From: an uncultured Clostridia bacterium
Lineage (GTDB): Bacteria > Bacillota > Clostridia > Oscillospirales > CAG-272
NCBI GenBank assembly: GCA_946055715.1
Contig: CAMGGT010000052.1
Coordinates: 1 to 6,656 of the forward strand
DNA length: 6,656 nt
Reading direction: 5' to 3'
Positions 1 to 6,448 of the stretch are shown here, one piece after another (within the stretch, counting starts at the first letter, position 1; each line of letters opens with the position of its first letter). Made by a program: the position numbers and the translations under genes. The notes beneath the pieces are model-generated. The model searched no databases. It was given only the letters and a program-made list of their open reading frames with translations, and had not been told where the DNA came from.

Positions 1-74
1 CAAAGCGCCACGCCCAAAAGGGAAAAAATGAAAGCCGTCAGATACGGCAGAAAATACCTGAAAAAGCGACGCAT
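1..74 (-). CDS. N-terminus of a membrane protein, cut by the window edge
   Basis: Only the first 24 codons are present, reading off the left edge. The start is chosen because an ATG at 74-72 sits 6 nt after a consensus TGGAGG (86-81), itself downstream of a good promoter (159-130). The peptide begins MRRFFRYFLPYL and continues as an uninterrupted hydrophobic stretch rich in F, L and I. This is a short basic N-terminus followed by a first membrane segment in the positive-inside arrangement. The opening resembles the start of many ABC-exporter or other polytopic membrane proteins (basic residues, then 'YFLPY'), but 24 residues are far too few to assign a family. It is the first gene after the infB operon terminator and appears to be its own transcription unit. 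That a real gene starts here is well supported; its function is unknown. Confidence 0.7.
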   Translation of the reverse strand, partial: MRRFFRYFLPYLTAFIFSLLGVAL

Positions 75-80
75 GTTTGT

Positions 81-86
81 CCTCCA
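81..86 (-). promoter_or_regulatory. Ribosome binding site for the left-edge membrane gene
   Basis: TGGAGG on the minus strand with a 6-nt spacer (ACAAAC) to the ATG at 74-72. This near-perfect Shine-Dalgarno sequence is the main reason for accepting the short partial reading frame as a real gene. Confidence 0.8.
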
Positions 87-100
87 AAAAAAGTGAATCT

Positions 101-123
101 TGTACCGCCAACCATTCGGTACA
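101..123 (-). promoter_or_regulatory. Inverted repeat at the 5' end of the leader
   Basis: Perfect 7-bp inverted repeat: TGTACCG at 101-107 and CGGTACA at 117-123, separated by 9 nt. The predicted start of transcription from the upstream promoter is about 124-122, so the repeat sits at +1. It could be a 5'-terminal stem that stabilises the mRNA, or an operator bound by a dimeric regulator overlapping the start site. The repeat is directly visible; the role is inferred. Confidence 0.45.
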
Positions 124-129
124 TGCTTT

Positions 130-159
130 ATTGTATCATATTCGTCCCAAAGCAGTCAA
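130..159 (-). promoter_or_regulatory. Vegetative-type promoter with extended -10
   Basis: On the minus strand: TTGACT (159-154) as -35, an 18-nt spacer, and TACAAT (135-130) as -10, preceded by TGA (138-136), which gives the extended -10 form TGnTACAAT. Both hexamers match the housekeeping sigma consensus at 5 of 6 positions. Transcription would start near 124-122 and leave a leader of about 48 nt before the ATG at 74. It drives the left-edge membrane gene and lies downstream of the infB terminator, which fits an independent transcription unit. Confidence 0.75.
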
Positions 160-161
160 GC

Positions 162-187
162 GGTGCTGTTGCAGGTGCAACAGCACC
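162..187. repeat. Perfect inverted repeat next to the -35 box
   Basis: GGTGCTGTTGC (162-172) pairs perfectly with GCAACAGCACC (177-187) around a 4-nt AGGT loop. It ends 2 bp upstream of the -35 hexamer of the left-edge promoter. There is no T-run on either side, so it is not a normal intrinsic terminator. Its position suits an operator or a repeat-derived hairpin. It shares the core GCTGTTGC / GCAACAGC with the infB terminator stem. Confidence 0.5.
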
Positions 188-190
188 AAG

Positions 191-225
191 TGAAGAATGA
201 AGAATGAAGAATGAAGAATGAAGAA
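191..225. repeat. Tandem heptamer array, 5 x TGAAGAA
   Basis: Five exact head-to-tail copies of TGAAGAA from 191 to 225, followed by a degenerate TTGAA. On the minus strand it reads TTCTTCA. From memory, similar short TTCTTCA-type arrays occur in intergenic DNA of gut Clostridia. As a simple sequence repeat it is a candidate for slipped-strand copy-number change. It lies about 32 bp upstream of the -35 box on the minus strand. Confidence 0.85.
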
Positions 226-276
226 TTGAAAGATTGTATTGGGTTGGGGTAAGACGACATGTACAGGTGACGGTAG

Positions 277-296
277 GGGAGGGGCTTGCTCCTCCC
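277..296. repeat. GC-rich palindromic intergenic element
   Basis: GGGAGG (277-282) pairs with CCTCCC (291-296). The stem extends inward with one G-T and one G-C pair to leave a CTTG loop. The pattern, a TAGGGGAGGGG start followed by CTTGC and the complementary arm, resembles dispersed palindromic units that I recall from intergenic regions of Clostridia. No T-run follows on either strand, so a terminator is unlikely. That it is repeated elsewhere in the genome is an inference from memory. Confidence 0.45.
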
Positions 297-451
297 GAAG
301 ATCCGGTTAATGAATTCCCTGTGTCCGGGCAGCAAAAGAACGATAACAGTCGTTTGAAACTTGATTTCCGAGTGTAACTGCTCAAGATTTCGACATGTTG
401 CCGAACCATACACGCTACACAAAGCAGCTGAAATACCACTCCCCCGGGGAC

Positions 452-500
452 AAAAAACGGGCTGTTGCAAATGCGTCAAAAGCATTTGCAACAGCCCGTT
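452..500 (-). terminator. Rho-independent terminator of the nusA-infB operon
   Basis: A perfect 19-bp stem: arm 500-482 pairs with 474-456 around a 7-nt loop (481-475). On the minus strand the stem ends in GGGCTGTTGC-type sequence and its 3' arm runs into six T residues (457-452). The opposite direction has no T-run, so it acts on minus-strand transcripts. It begins 85 nt after the infB stop codon, with no credible gene between, and therefore closes the operon after infB. Confidence 0.9.
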
Positions 501-585
501 CCGGGTTCTGTGCCATTTGAATGAATGGTTGTGTTTGCACGATCATGCATTGGCATTTGCCGCATCAGACCGTATCGGAGGCAGG

Positions 586-3531
586 TCAACGCGCCACTTC
601 CTGCATTTCGTATGCTTCCAGGATGTCGCCTTCTTTGATGTCGTTGAAGCGCTCCAACCCGATGCCGCACTCATAGCCGTCGGCCACTTCGCGCACATCG
701 TCCTTGAAGCGGCGCAGAGACGAGATCTTGTCTTCAAAGACCACCACACCGTCACGCACCACGCGGATCTGCGCTTTGCGGGTGACCTTGCCGTCCAGCA
801 CATAGGAACCGGCAATGGTGCCGACATTGGGCACATGGATGGTCTGGCGCACCTCGGCGTGCCCCAACAGCACTTCTTTGAACTCTGGAGCGAGCAGGCC
901 CTTCATGGCCGCGGTGATCTCCTCGATGCACTCATAAATGACGCGGTAGGTGCGGATGTCCACACCCTGGCGCTCGGCGGTGTCCAGCGCGTTTTTGTCG
1001 GGGCGGACATTAAAGCCCACGATGATGGCGTTGGATGCCGCGGCAAGCATGACATCGTTTTCGGTAATGCCGCCGACCGCCGCATGGATGACCTGCACTT
1101 TGACATCATCCTGCGCGATCTTTTCAAGGGAGGATCTGACCGCTTCGGCAGAGCCGTCCACATCCGCCTTGAGAATGACAGACAAGGTCTTTGCCCCCTC
1201 GGAAATGCGGGCGAACAAGTCGTCCAGCGAGACCTTTGCGGCGGCGCCGAAGGCCTCTTGTTTGGCCTTTTCGCGGCGCTGCTCCGCCAGGGAACGCGCC
1301 ATTTTTTCGTCTTCCACAGCGTTGAATTCATCGCCCGCCTGCGGCACTTCCGACAGACCCAAGATCTCCACAGGCACGCTCGGCCCGGCCTGGTCGACCA
1401 GGCGGCCGTTGTCGTCCATCATGGCGCGCACACGACCCACGGCCGTGCCGGCAATGACGATGTCGCCCTGGTGGAGAGTGCCGTTCTGCACCAGCACGGT
1501 GGCCACGGGGCCCCTGCCACGGTCCAGGCGGGATTCGATGACAAGACCCTTGGCGCGGCGGTTGGGGTTGGCCTTCAGCTCTTTGACTTCCGCCACCAGC
1601 AGCACGCTTTCAAGCAGGGATTCAATGCCCATGCCTGTCAGCGCGGAGACGGGCACGCAGATGGTGTCGCCACCCCATTCTTCGGGCAGCAGTTCATATT
1701 TGGTCAGCTCTTGCTTGACCTGGTCGGGGTTGGCGTGCGGCTTATCCATTTTGTTGATGGCAACGATGATGTCGATGCCTGCCGCCTTTGCATGGTTGAT
1801 GGCTTCCACGGTCTGGGGCATGATGCCGTCATCTGCCGCCACCACCAGAATGGCGATGTCGGTGGCCTGTGCGCCACGGGCGCGCATGGCGGTAAAGGCC
1901 TCGTGACCGGGCGTGTCAAGGAAGGTGATGTTATGGCCGTTGATGTTCACACGGTAAGCGCCGATGGCCTGGGTGATGCCGCCTGCCTCACCGCCGGTGA
2001 CATTGGTGTGGCGGATGGCATCCAGAAGGGAAGTCTTGCCGTGGTCGACATGCCCCATCACGCAGACAACGGGACTGCGCTCCTGCAGCATCTCTTCGGG
2101 GTCTTCTGTCTCGTCAAAGAGTTTTTCTTCAATGGTGACCACCACTTCTTTGGTGACCTTGATGCCCATTTCTTCCGCCACGAGATAGGCGGTGTCATAG
2201 TCCACCGTTTCGTTGATGGAGGCCATCACGCCCAGCTTCATCAACTGCTTGATGACCTCGCCGGAGGTCTTTTTCATGCGGGAGGCCAACTCCGAGACGA
2301 CGATCTCATCCGGGACGGTGATCTCCAGCTGCTTTTTGCGGGCCATTTCGGCCTCGATGCGCTTCATCTTCTCTTTGGCCATGCGCGCCTTGTCTTTGGC
2401 GCTCTTGCCTTGAGAGCGGTTATCCTGCTTCTTCAGCTTCTGGCGCTGGGGCGAATAGTCACTTGCGGGGGTGGTGAAGCGCTCCAGTCGCTCGTCGTAT
2501 TTAGAGAGGTCAACGGTGGTGGAACGGGTGTCTACCACGCGGGTCTTGGGGGCCTTGGTTTCCACTACTTCCACCGTGCCGGTAGGGGCGGGGATAGCAT
2601 CGGAGAGCAAACTCTTGCCGCCGCGTTTGTCGGGGCGCTGTGCCTTCTCTTCTTTCTTGGGCTGGGGCTTCTGGGTCAGCGCAGACTTTTCAAAGCGGCT
2701 GAACCGGTCCACCGGCTCTTTTTTCTGCAACGGTTTGACTTCTTTTGCAGGTGCGGGGGCGGCTGCTTCTTTTTTTGCCTCCTGCACTTTTGCCTTTTCA
2801 GCTTCCTTTTTGGCCAGGGCAGGGGTGACAGGCGCGGGGGCGGGTTGCGCTGTTGCCGTTTGCGCGGGCTGTGCGGCCTTTGCGGCGGCGCGGGCGGCAC
2901 GGCGGGCCTTGTCTTCTTCGGCCAGGCGCTGCTCCTGCTGTTGACGGAAGGCCTCCATCTTCTTCTGCAGTTCTGCCTGGTTGATGGGGCCTTTGCGTGC
3001 CGGTTCCTGGGCGCGGGGGCGTGTGGGGGCACTGCCTGCCACTTTGGGAGAAGAAGCGGGTCCTGCAACCTTCTGTGCGGGTCTGGGCTGTGCGGCGGGC
3101 TGAGAGGGGGCCGGCCGTTCAGCGGCTTTCTTTTCGGGTCTTTCGGGGGTGATCTCCGACTTTCTGACGGTGGAGGAGATGGAGACGCGGCTCATGATGT
3201 CGTTTATGGCATCGTTTTTGTCCTTTTTGTCCGCTTTGGCAGAGGCGGAAGCGCGGGGTGCCGTATCCGCCGGCTTTTCTGCCGTGGCCTTCTGCTTTTC
3301 CTTTTTGGGCAGGTCGCTGTGCAGGGTGGCCTTGCCGTCCAGATAGTCGTCCAGATTTTCGATCTGATTGCGCTGTGTCAGCACCTGCAGAAAGATCTGG
3401 TACTCCGCATCCTCCAGCGTGGAGCCGGTGTTCTTTTCAATGCCCAGGTCTTTGAACAGGGCAATGACATCTTTTGTTTTGAGGTCAAAATCCTTTGTCA
3501 GGTCGGTGATTCTCTTTGCCTTTTGTGCCAT
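586..3531 (-). CDS. infB: Translation initiation factor IF-2
   Basis: A 981-residue cytoplasmic GTPase that places initiator fMet-tRNA on the 30S subunit and promotes 50S joining. The start ATG (3531-3529) follows GAGGAG by 8 nt and begins [11 protein letters not shown], a normal IF2 opening; an upstream in-frame ATG at 3741 would add 70 residues made only of shadow sequence over ylxQ. Residues 1-60 form a small IF2N domain, and about 70-400 are a long Lys/Ala/Pro/Glu-rich linker with coiled-coil stretches. A second IF2N domain covers about 400-460. The G domain has G1 GHVDHGKT 493-500, switch I GGIT 517-520, G3 DTPGH 539-543, G4 NKMD 593-596 and G5 SAL 629-631. Domains II, III and the tRNA-binding C2 domain complete it, ending [11 protein letters not shown]. 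Switch I has ITQAIGAY where many IF2 proteins have ITQHIGAY. Met396 (2346) has a weak GAGG 5 nt upstream and might serve as an internal start for a shorter isoform, as known in other bacteria; this is speculative. It lies 14 nt after ylxQ. Confidence 0.98.
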   Translation of the reverse strand: MAQKAKRITDLTKDFDLKTKDVIALFKDLGIEKNTGSTLEDAEYQIFLQVLTQRNQIENLDDYLDGKATLHSDLPKKEKQKATAEKPADTAPRASASAKADKKDKNDAINDIMSRVSISSTVRKSEITPERPEKKAAERPAPSQPAAQPRPAQKVAGPASSPKVAGSAPTRPRAQEPARKGPINQAELQKKMEAFRQQQEQRLAEEDKARRAARAAAKAAQPAQTATAQPAPAPVTPALAKKEAEKAKVQEAKKEAAAPAPAKEVKPLQKKEPVDRFSRFEKSALTQKPQPKKEEKAQRPDKRGGKSLLSDAIPAPTGTVEVVETKAPKTRVVDTRSTTVDLSKYDERLERFTTPASDYSPQRQKLKKQDNRSQGKSAKDKARMAKEKMKRIEAEMARKKQLEITVPDEIVVSELASRMKKTSGEVIKQLMKLGVMASINETVDYDTAYLVAEEMGIKVTKEVVVTIEEKLFDETEDPEEMLQERSPVVCVMGHVDHGKTSLLDAIRHTNVTGGEAGGITQAIGAYRVNINGHNITFLDTPGHEAFTAMRARGAQATDIAILVVAADDGIMPQTVEAINHAKAAGIDIIVAINKMDKPHANPDQVKQELTKYELLPEEWGGDTICVPVSALTGMGIESLLESVLLVAEVKELKANPNRRAKGLVIESRLDRGRGPVATVLVQNGTLHQGDIVIAGTAVGRVRAMMDDNGRLVDQAGPSVPVEILGLSEVPQAGDEFNAVEDEKMARSLAEQRREKAKQEAFGAAAKVSLDDLFARISEGAKTLSVILKADVDGSAEAVRSSLEKIAQDDVKVQVIHAAVGGITENDVMLAAASNAIIVGFNVRPDKNALDTAERQGVDIRTYRVIYECIEEITAAMKGLLAPEFKEVLLGHAEVRQTIHVPNVGTIAGSYVLDGKVTRKAQIRVVRDGVVVFEDKISSLRRFKDDVREVADGYECGIGLERFNDIKEGDILEAYEMQEVAR

Positions 3532-3539
3532 ACTTTTTT

Positions 3540-3547
3540 CTCCTCTC
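3540..3547 (-). promoter_or_regulatory. Ribosome binding site of infB
   Basis: GAGAGGAG on the minus strand, 8 nt before the ATG at 3531. It overlaps the ylxQ stop codon TGA (3548-3546), which suggests translational coupling of the two genes. It decides the infB start against the longer in-frame alternative at 3741. Confidence 0.85.
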
Positions 3548-3938
3548 ACTGTGGCGCCGCATTGCCCTCTTCGGGGAGGGCATCCGGCAGTTCTGTACAC
3601 GTCGCGCGCAGGCGCCGGGCCATGCCCCCGTCGGTGATGGCCGCGGCGACGATCTCTCTGCCGCCGCCGAGCATCTCTCCCAGAAGCCCGTCGGCCTGCA
3701 ATGTCAGATAAGGGATGCCGTGCGCGTGGCACAGACCCCATAGCTTGCTTTTCGTGTTGGATGATGCCGAGCTGTCGATCAGCACCAGGGCGGTGTTCTT
3801 GTTCTTGCGCACCGCCTCGCAGGTGGCGGCGGTGCCGGGCAACGCCCGCCCCGCCCGTCTTGCCAGCCCCAGCATCCCGCGGAAGGAGGGGGTGGGCAGG
3901 TATACCTTTTCACGGTCAAACACATGTTCTATGGACAT
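3546..3938 (-). CDS. ylxQ: L7Ae/L30e-family RNA-binding protein YlxQ
   Basis: A 130-residue member of the ribosomal L7Ae/L30e/S12e superfamily, which binds kink-turn-type RNA. In Bacillota this gene sits between ylxR and infB and is non-essential, with a precise role that is not settled. The core domain begins at residue 22 ([10 protein letters not shown]) and runs to about 110, with the typical [18 protein letters not shown] strand-helix region at 49-66 and [14 protein letters not shown] at 94-107. The first 21 residues are an extra N-terminal segment. The chosen ATG (3938) has TTGGAG 5 nt upstream, which supports including this segment; Met22 would be the only sensible alternative. The last ~20 residues are acidic and proline-containing, beyond the usual domain. 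The gene overlaps the end of ylxR by 10 nt and its stop overlaps the infB ribosome binding site, so all three are probably translated as a coupled set. Confidence 0.9.
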   Translation of the reverse strand: MSIEHVFDREKVYLPTPSFRGMLGLARRAGRALPGTAATCEAVRKNKNTALVLIDSSASSNTKSKLWGLCHAHGIPYLTLQADGLLGEMLGGGREIVAAAITDGGMARRLRATCTELPDALPEEGNAAPQ

Positions 3939-4207
3939 AGGGACTCCAACTCTGCCGCCAACCGGTCATAGACGGCATCCTCTACCTTTGCCCCCAGCGA
4001 ATAGCCCAGCCGGTCGCCCTTGCGGGCGCGGCGCAGGCAGGCGAGGTCGCGGCACAGGTAAGCCCCGCGGCCGTTGAGGCGGCCGGCTTTGTCCAGCTTG
4101 ATCTCGCCTTCCGGCGTGCGTACCACACGCACCAACTCTGCCTTGGGCTTTTTCTGCCCGCAGGAACAGCACTTCCGCTCCGGGATCTTACGGGGTGCAT
4201 TTTGCAT
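3929..4207 (-). CDS. rnpM: YlxR/RnpM RNA-binding protein (DUF448)
   Basis: A 92-residue small basic protein of the YlxR (DUF448) family. In Bacillus-type bacteria it has been renamed RnpM because it binds RNase P RNA and modulates its activity. The family signature is clear: RKCCSCGQKK (11-20), a strand-rich LVRVVRTPEGEIKLD (25-39), the loop GRLNGRGAYLC (42-52), and a conserved later cysteine C57. The Cys pairs near 13/16 and 52/57 are visible, although the family is not generally treated as a zinc finger. The ATG at 4207 is preceded by AAGGA about 8-9 nt upstream and lies 21 nt after the nusA stop. It overlaps ylxQ by 10 nt. It belongs to the nusA-infB operon and is normal in length and content. 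Confidence 0.94.
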   Translation of the reverse strand: MQNAPRKIPERKCCSCGQKKPKAELVRVVRTPEGEIKLDKAGRLNGRGAYLCRDLACLRRARKGDRLGYSLGAKVEDAVYDRLAAELESLCP

Positions 4208-4228
4208 AGATATGTCCTTCTGCCCGTA

Positions 4229-5071
4229 TCAGGCCTTGATATCGATTTTATAGCCCGTCAGCTTGGCGGCGAGCTTGGCGTTCTGCCCCTCTTTGCCGAT
4301 GGCCAGCGACAGCTGGTTGGGGGCAACGGTCACGCGGCAGGAGCGCTCGCCGTCCATCACCACACTGAGCACAGATGCGGGAGACAGCGCCTGGGCAATG
4401 TATTCTTCCGGCACTTCGCTGTAACGGATGATGTCGATCTTCTCGTTTGAAAGTTCCCCCAGAATGGAGGCGATGCGCATCCCGCCCTGCCCGATGCAGG
4501 CACCGATGGCGTCCACGTCTTCGTCGGAAGACCAGACGGCGATCTTGGTGCGGCTACCCGCATCGCGGGACACACCCTTGATCTCCACTGTGCCGTCGGC
4601 AATTTCGGGGATCTGCAGCTCAAACAGCCGTTTGACAAAGCCGGGATGCACGCGGGACAGCAGAATGATGGGGCCGCGGGTGTCGCCGGAGCGGACCTCG
4701 GAGATGTAGACCTTGATCTGGTCGCCGGGGCGGTGGACCTCGCCGGGAATCTGCTCTGCCTTCTGCAACACTGCGGTGCCGTTGCCCACATCCAGGATCA
4801 GGTTGCCGGTCTGGTCGTCTACCTTATAGACGGTGGCGCTGATGATCTCCTCTTTTTTATTTTCATACGCGCGGGCCAGGTTGGTGCGCTCGGCTTCGCG
4901 GATGCCCTGGATGATGACCTGCTTTGCGGCCTGTGCGCTCAGACGGCGGAAGTTCTTGAGCTTCAGTTCCGTCTCCACGACGCTGCCCACCTTGTGGCGG
5001 CGGTTGAGGGTCTTGGCCTCTTCCAGGGAGATCTCACATACGGGATCGGTCACTTCTTCCACGACTGTCCG
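4229..5071 (-). CDS. nusA: Transcription factor NusA, 5' end missing at junction
   Basis: NusA binds RNA polymerase and nascent RNA and controls pausing, intrinsic termination and antitermination. Recognisable sequence starts at about QRTVVEEVTDPVCEI (near 5074-5068) and continues ~280 residues to GYKIDIKA with a TGA at 4231-4229. What remains: the end of the N-terminal polymerase-binding domain and its helix (AAKQVIIQGIREAER), the S1 domain (from about KKEEIISATVYKV to GPIILLSR), KH1 with GQGG (nt 4492-4481), and KH2 with GKEG (4297-4286). The C-terminus lacks acidic repeats, as is usual in Bacillota. About 60-70 N-terminal residues are replaced by uxaC sequence. The reading frame stays open upstream to an ATG at 5293, but that part is uxaC DNA read in another frame and is not NusA. 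No start codon with a ribosome binding site exists near the junction, so as drawn the gene would not make functional NusA. Downstream genes are intact. Confidence 0.9.
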   Translation of the reverse strand, partial: RTVVEEVTDPVCEISLEEAKTLNRRHKVGSVVETELKLKNFRRLSAQAAKQVIIQGIREAERTNLARAYENKKEEIISATVYKVDDQTGNLILDVGNGTAVLQKAEQIPGEVHRPGDQIKVYISEVRSGDTRGPIILLSRVHPGFVKRLFELQIPEIADGTVEIKGVSRDAGSRTKIAVWSSDEDVDAIGACIGQGGMRIASILGELSNEKIDIIRYSEVPEEYIAQALSPASVLSVVMDGERSCRVTVAPNQLSLAIGKEGQNAKLAAKLTGYKIDIKA

Positions 5072-6429
5072 CTGCCAATTGTCCCCAGTTTGTCCATGTT
5101 CTTTGGATATTCGCCGTTTTCTACCCAGGTACCGAGCAGCTCGCACAGGATGCGGCGGAAATACTCGTGTCTCGGATAGGACAGGAAGCTTCTGGAGTCG
5201 GTGAGCATACCGATGAAGTTGCCCAGCAGGCCGAGATTGGCGAGCGAGGTCATCTGCTTCATCATGCCGGTCTTGTTGTCGTTGAACCACCATGCGGAGC
5301 CCTGCTGAATCTTGCCGACTGCATCGGAATTCTGGAAGCAGCCCAGAATGGTGCCAATCGCCTCGTCGTCGTTCGGATTCAGGCTGTAGATGATGGTCTT
5401 CGGCAAATTGCCCGTTTCGTTGAGCGCGTTGAGGAAGTCCGCCATCTGGCTGGACGGTGCATAGTTGTTGATGCAGTCATAGCCGGTGTCCGGACCGAGC
5501 TTGTTGTACATGCCGGTGTTGTTGTCGCGCTTGCAGCCGTAATGCAGCTGCATAGCCCAGCCAAGGCGGGCATATTCGCCGCCGACAAAGATCATATACG
5601 CGGTCTTGAACTTGAGCTCTTCCTCACGGGTGATCGGCTCGCCCGCCAGACGCTTGGCAAAGATCGCCTCGATCTCGTCCTCAGCCGCCGGAACGTACAT
5701 GACATACTCCAGCGCGTGGTCGGATGCGCGGCAGCCCATGGAATCAAAGAATGCCATGCGCTTTTTGAGCGCTTCCTTGAGGTCGGCATAGGTCTTGATT
5801 TCCATTTCCGCCGCAGCGCCCAGCGTCTTGAGATAGTCGGCATAATCCGGCTTCTCCAGATTCATCGCCTTGTCCGGACGCCATGCCGGCAGAACCTGCA
5901 CGTCAAAGCTGTCGTCTTCTGCGATGACCTTGTGCCATCTCAGGTCGTCCGCCGGATCATCAGTCGTGCAGATCAACGTGACGCCGGACTGGCGGATCAG
6001 GTTGCGGACGCTCATGGACGGTTCCTGCAGCTTGGCATTGCACAGGTTCCATACCTCTTCCGCGGTGTCAGCACCCAGCACGCCGGTGTAGCCGAAATAG
6101 CGCTGCAGCTCAAGATGGCTCCAGTGGAACAGCGGGTTGCCAATCGCCTTATCCAGTGTCTCTGCCCATTTCTGGAACTTCTCACGGTCAGATGCGCCGC
6201 CGGTGATGTAATACTCATCAATGCCGTTGGAACGCATCTGGCGCCACTTGTAGTGGTCGCCTCCCAGCCAGACCTGCGTGATGTTGTCGAACTTGCGGTC
6301 CTCCGCAATTTCCTGCGGATTGATATGGCAGTGGTAATCGAGTACCGGAACCTGTGCCGCATAGCCATGATACAGCTCCTGTGCGGTTTCGGTGCTCAGA
6401 AGGAAATCTTTATCCATAAACGGTTTCAT
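5050..6429 (-). CDS. uxaC: Uronate isomerase UxaC, C-terminus replaced at junction
   Basis: Glucuronate/galacturonate isomerase of the amidohydrolase superfamily, converting D-glucuronate to D-fructuronate and D-galacturonate to D-tagaturonate, the first step of hexuronate breakdown in the cytoplasm. The start ATG (6429) begins MKPFMDKDFLL, the normal family opening, with AAAGGAG 9 nt upstream. Visible family features: metal-binding DYHCH with His33 and His35, the segment DRKFDNITQVWLGGDHYKWR (44-63), HWSHLELQRYFG (102-113), CTTDDP (154-159), LHYG (295-298), and MLTDSRSFLSYPRHEYFRR (408-426). The open frame gives 459 residues, but only about 450 are UxaC; the last eight (GSGQSWKK) come from nusA DNA out of frame. 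Normal length is about 465-470, so a short C-terminal helix is missing. It follows a TRAP permease gene by 19 nt, consistent with uptake plus catabolism of a uronate in one operon. Activity of the truncated form is doubtful. Confidence 0.93.
   Translation of the reverse strand: MKPFMDKDFLLSTETAQELYHGYAAQVPVLDYHCHINPQEIAEDRKFDNITQVWLGGDHYKWRQMRSNGIDEYYITGGASDREKFQKWAETLDKAIGNPLFHWSHLELQRYFGYTGVLGADTAEEVWNLCNAKLQEPSMSVRNLIRQSGVTLICTTDDPADDLRWHKVIAEDDSFDVQVLPAWRPDKAMNLEKPDYADYLKTLGAAAEMEIKTYADLKEALKKRMAFFDSMGCRASDHALEYVMYVPAAEDEIEAIFAKRLAGEPITREEELKFKTAYMIFVGGEYARLGWAMQLHYGCKRDNNTGMYNKLGPDTGYDCINNYAPSSQMADFLNALNETGNLPKTIIYSLNPNDDEAIGTILGCFQNSDAVGKIQQGSAWWFNDNKTGMMKQMTSLANLGLLGNFIGMLTDSRSFLSYPRHEYFRRILCELLGTWVENGEYPKNMDKLGTIGSGQSWKK
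5069..5083. other. Junction between uxaC and nusA sequence
   Basis: UxaC-like protein sequence is good to about MDKLGTI (codon 451, 5079-5077), where the family normally continues with a short conserved helix rich in N, A and F. NusA-like sequence is good from TVVEEV (codon at 5068). The two frames differ: relative to uxaC, nusA is in the -1 frame, so no fusion protein forms. Proline codon choice changes across this point. No transposon ends, tRNA or attachment-site repeats are visible beside it. I read it as a join of two unrelated segments, with the exact base uncertain within this interval. Confidence 0.8.
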
Positions 6430-6438
6430 AAATACAGG

Positions 6439-6445
6439 CTCCTTT
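6439..6445 (-). promoter_or_regulatory. Ribosome binding site of uxaC
   Basis: AAAGGAG on the minus strand, 9 nt before the ATG at 6429. It lies within the 19-nt gap after the TRAP permease stop codon (6451-6449), leaving no room for a promoter of its own, so the two genes are probably cotranscribed. Confidence 0.75.
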
Positions 6446-6448
6446 CAC

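Larger units (their letters stand above)
75..585. other. Intergenic region between infB and the next gene
   Basis: About 510 nt without a convincing gene. From the infB side it holds the infB operon terminator (500-452), about 150 nt with nothing I recognise (451-298), a GC-rich palindrome (296-277), 50 nt of unassigned sequence, a heptamer tandem array (225-191), a hairpin (187-162), a promoter (159-130), a hairpin at the predicted transcript start (123-101) and a ribosome binding site (86-81). Short open frames here lack ribosome binding sites and show low-complexity or repeat-derived translations, so I do not call them genes. Confidence 0.75.

Noticed and set aside
191..225. The heptamer array as a CRISPR array
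   Set aside because: The units are 7 bp and contiguous with no spacers, so it is a simple tandem repeat.
128..491. Two small minus-strand open frames between infB and the left-edge gene
   Set aside because: They run through the heptamer array, the hairpins and the terminator, have no ribosome binding sites, and overlap each other in different frames.
361..3711. A 1116-codon plus-strand open frame antiparallel to infB
   Set aside because: It lies almost entirely opposite infB, whose motifs are unmistakable. Its translation is rich in His, Gly, Phe and Cys with no domain I recognise, and it has no ribosome binding site. Long open antisense frames are expected opposite GC-rich genes with strong third-position bias.
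3532..3741. An infB start 70 codons upstream at 3741
   Set aside because: The extension overlaps ylxQ, is Arg-rich shadow sequence, and ignores the strong GAGGAG just before the ATG at 3531.
5050..5100. A programmed frameshift producing a UxaC-NusA fusion protein
   Set aside because: A -1 shift would be needed, but there is no slippery heptamer followed by a clear structure at the junction, and such a fusion of a sugar isomerase with a transcription factor has no functional logic. Both genes also lose conserved ends here.
5069..5293. An in-frame ATG at 5293 as the start of a longer NusA
   Set aside because: The extra 75 residues are uxaC DNA read in another frame, rich in Arg and His and without any NusA similarity. 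The ATG has no ribosome binding site.
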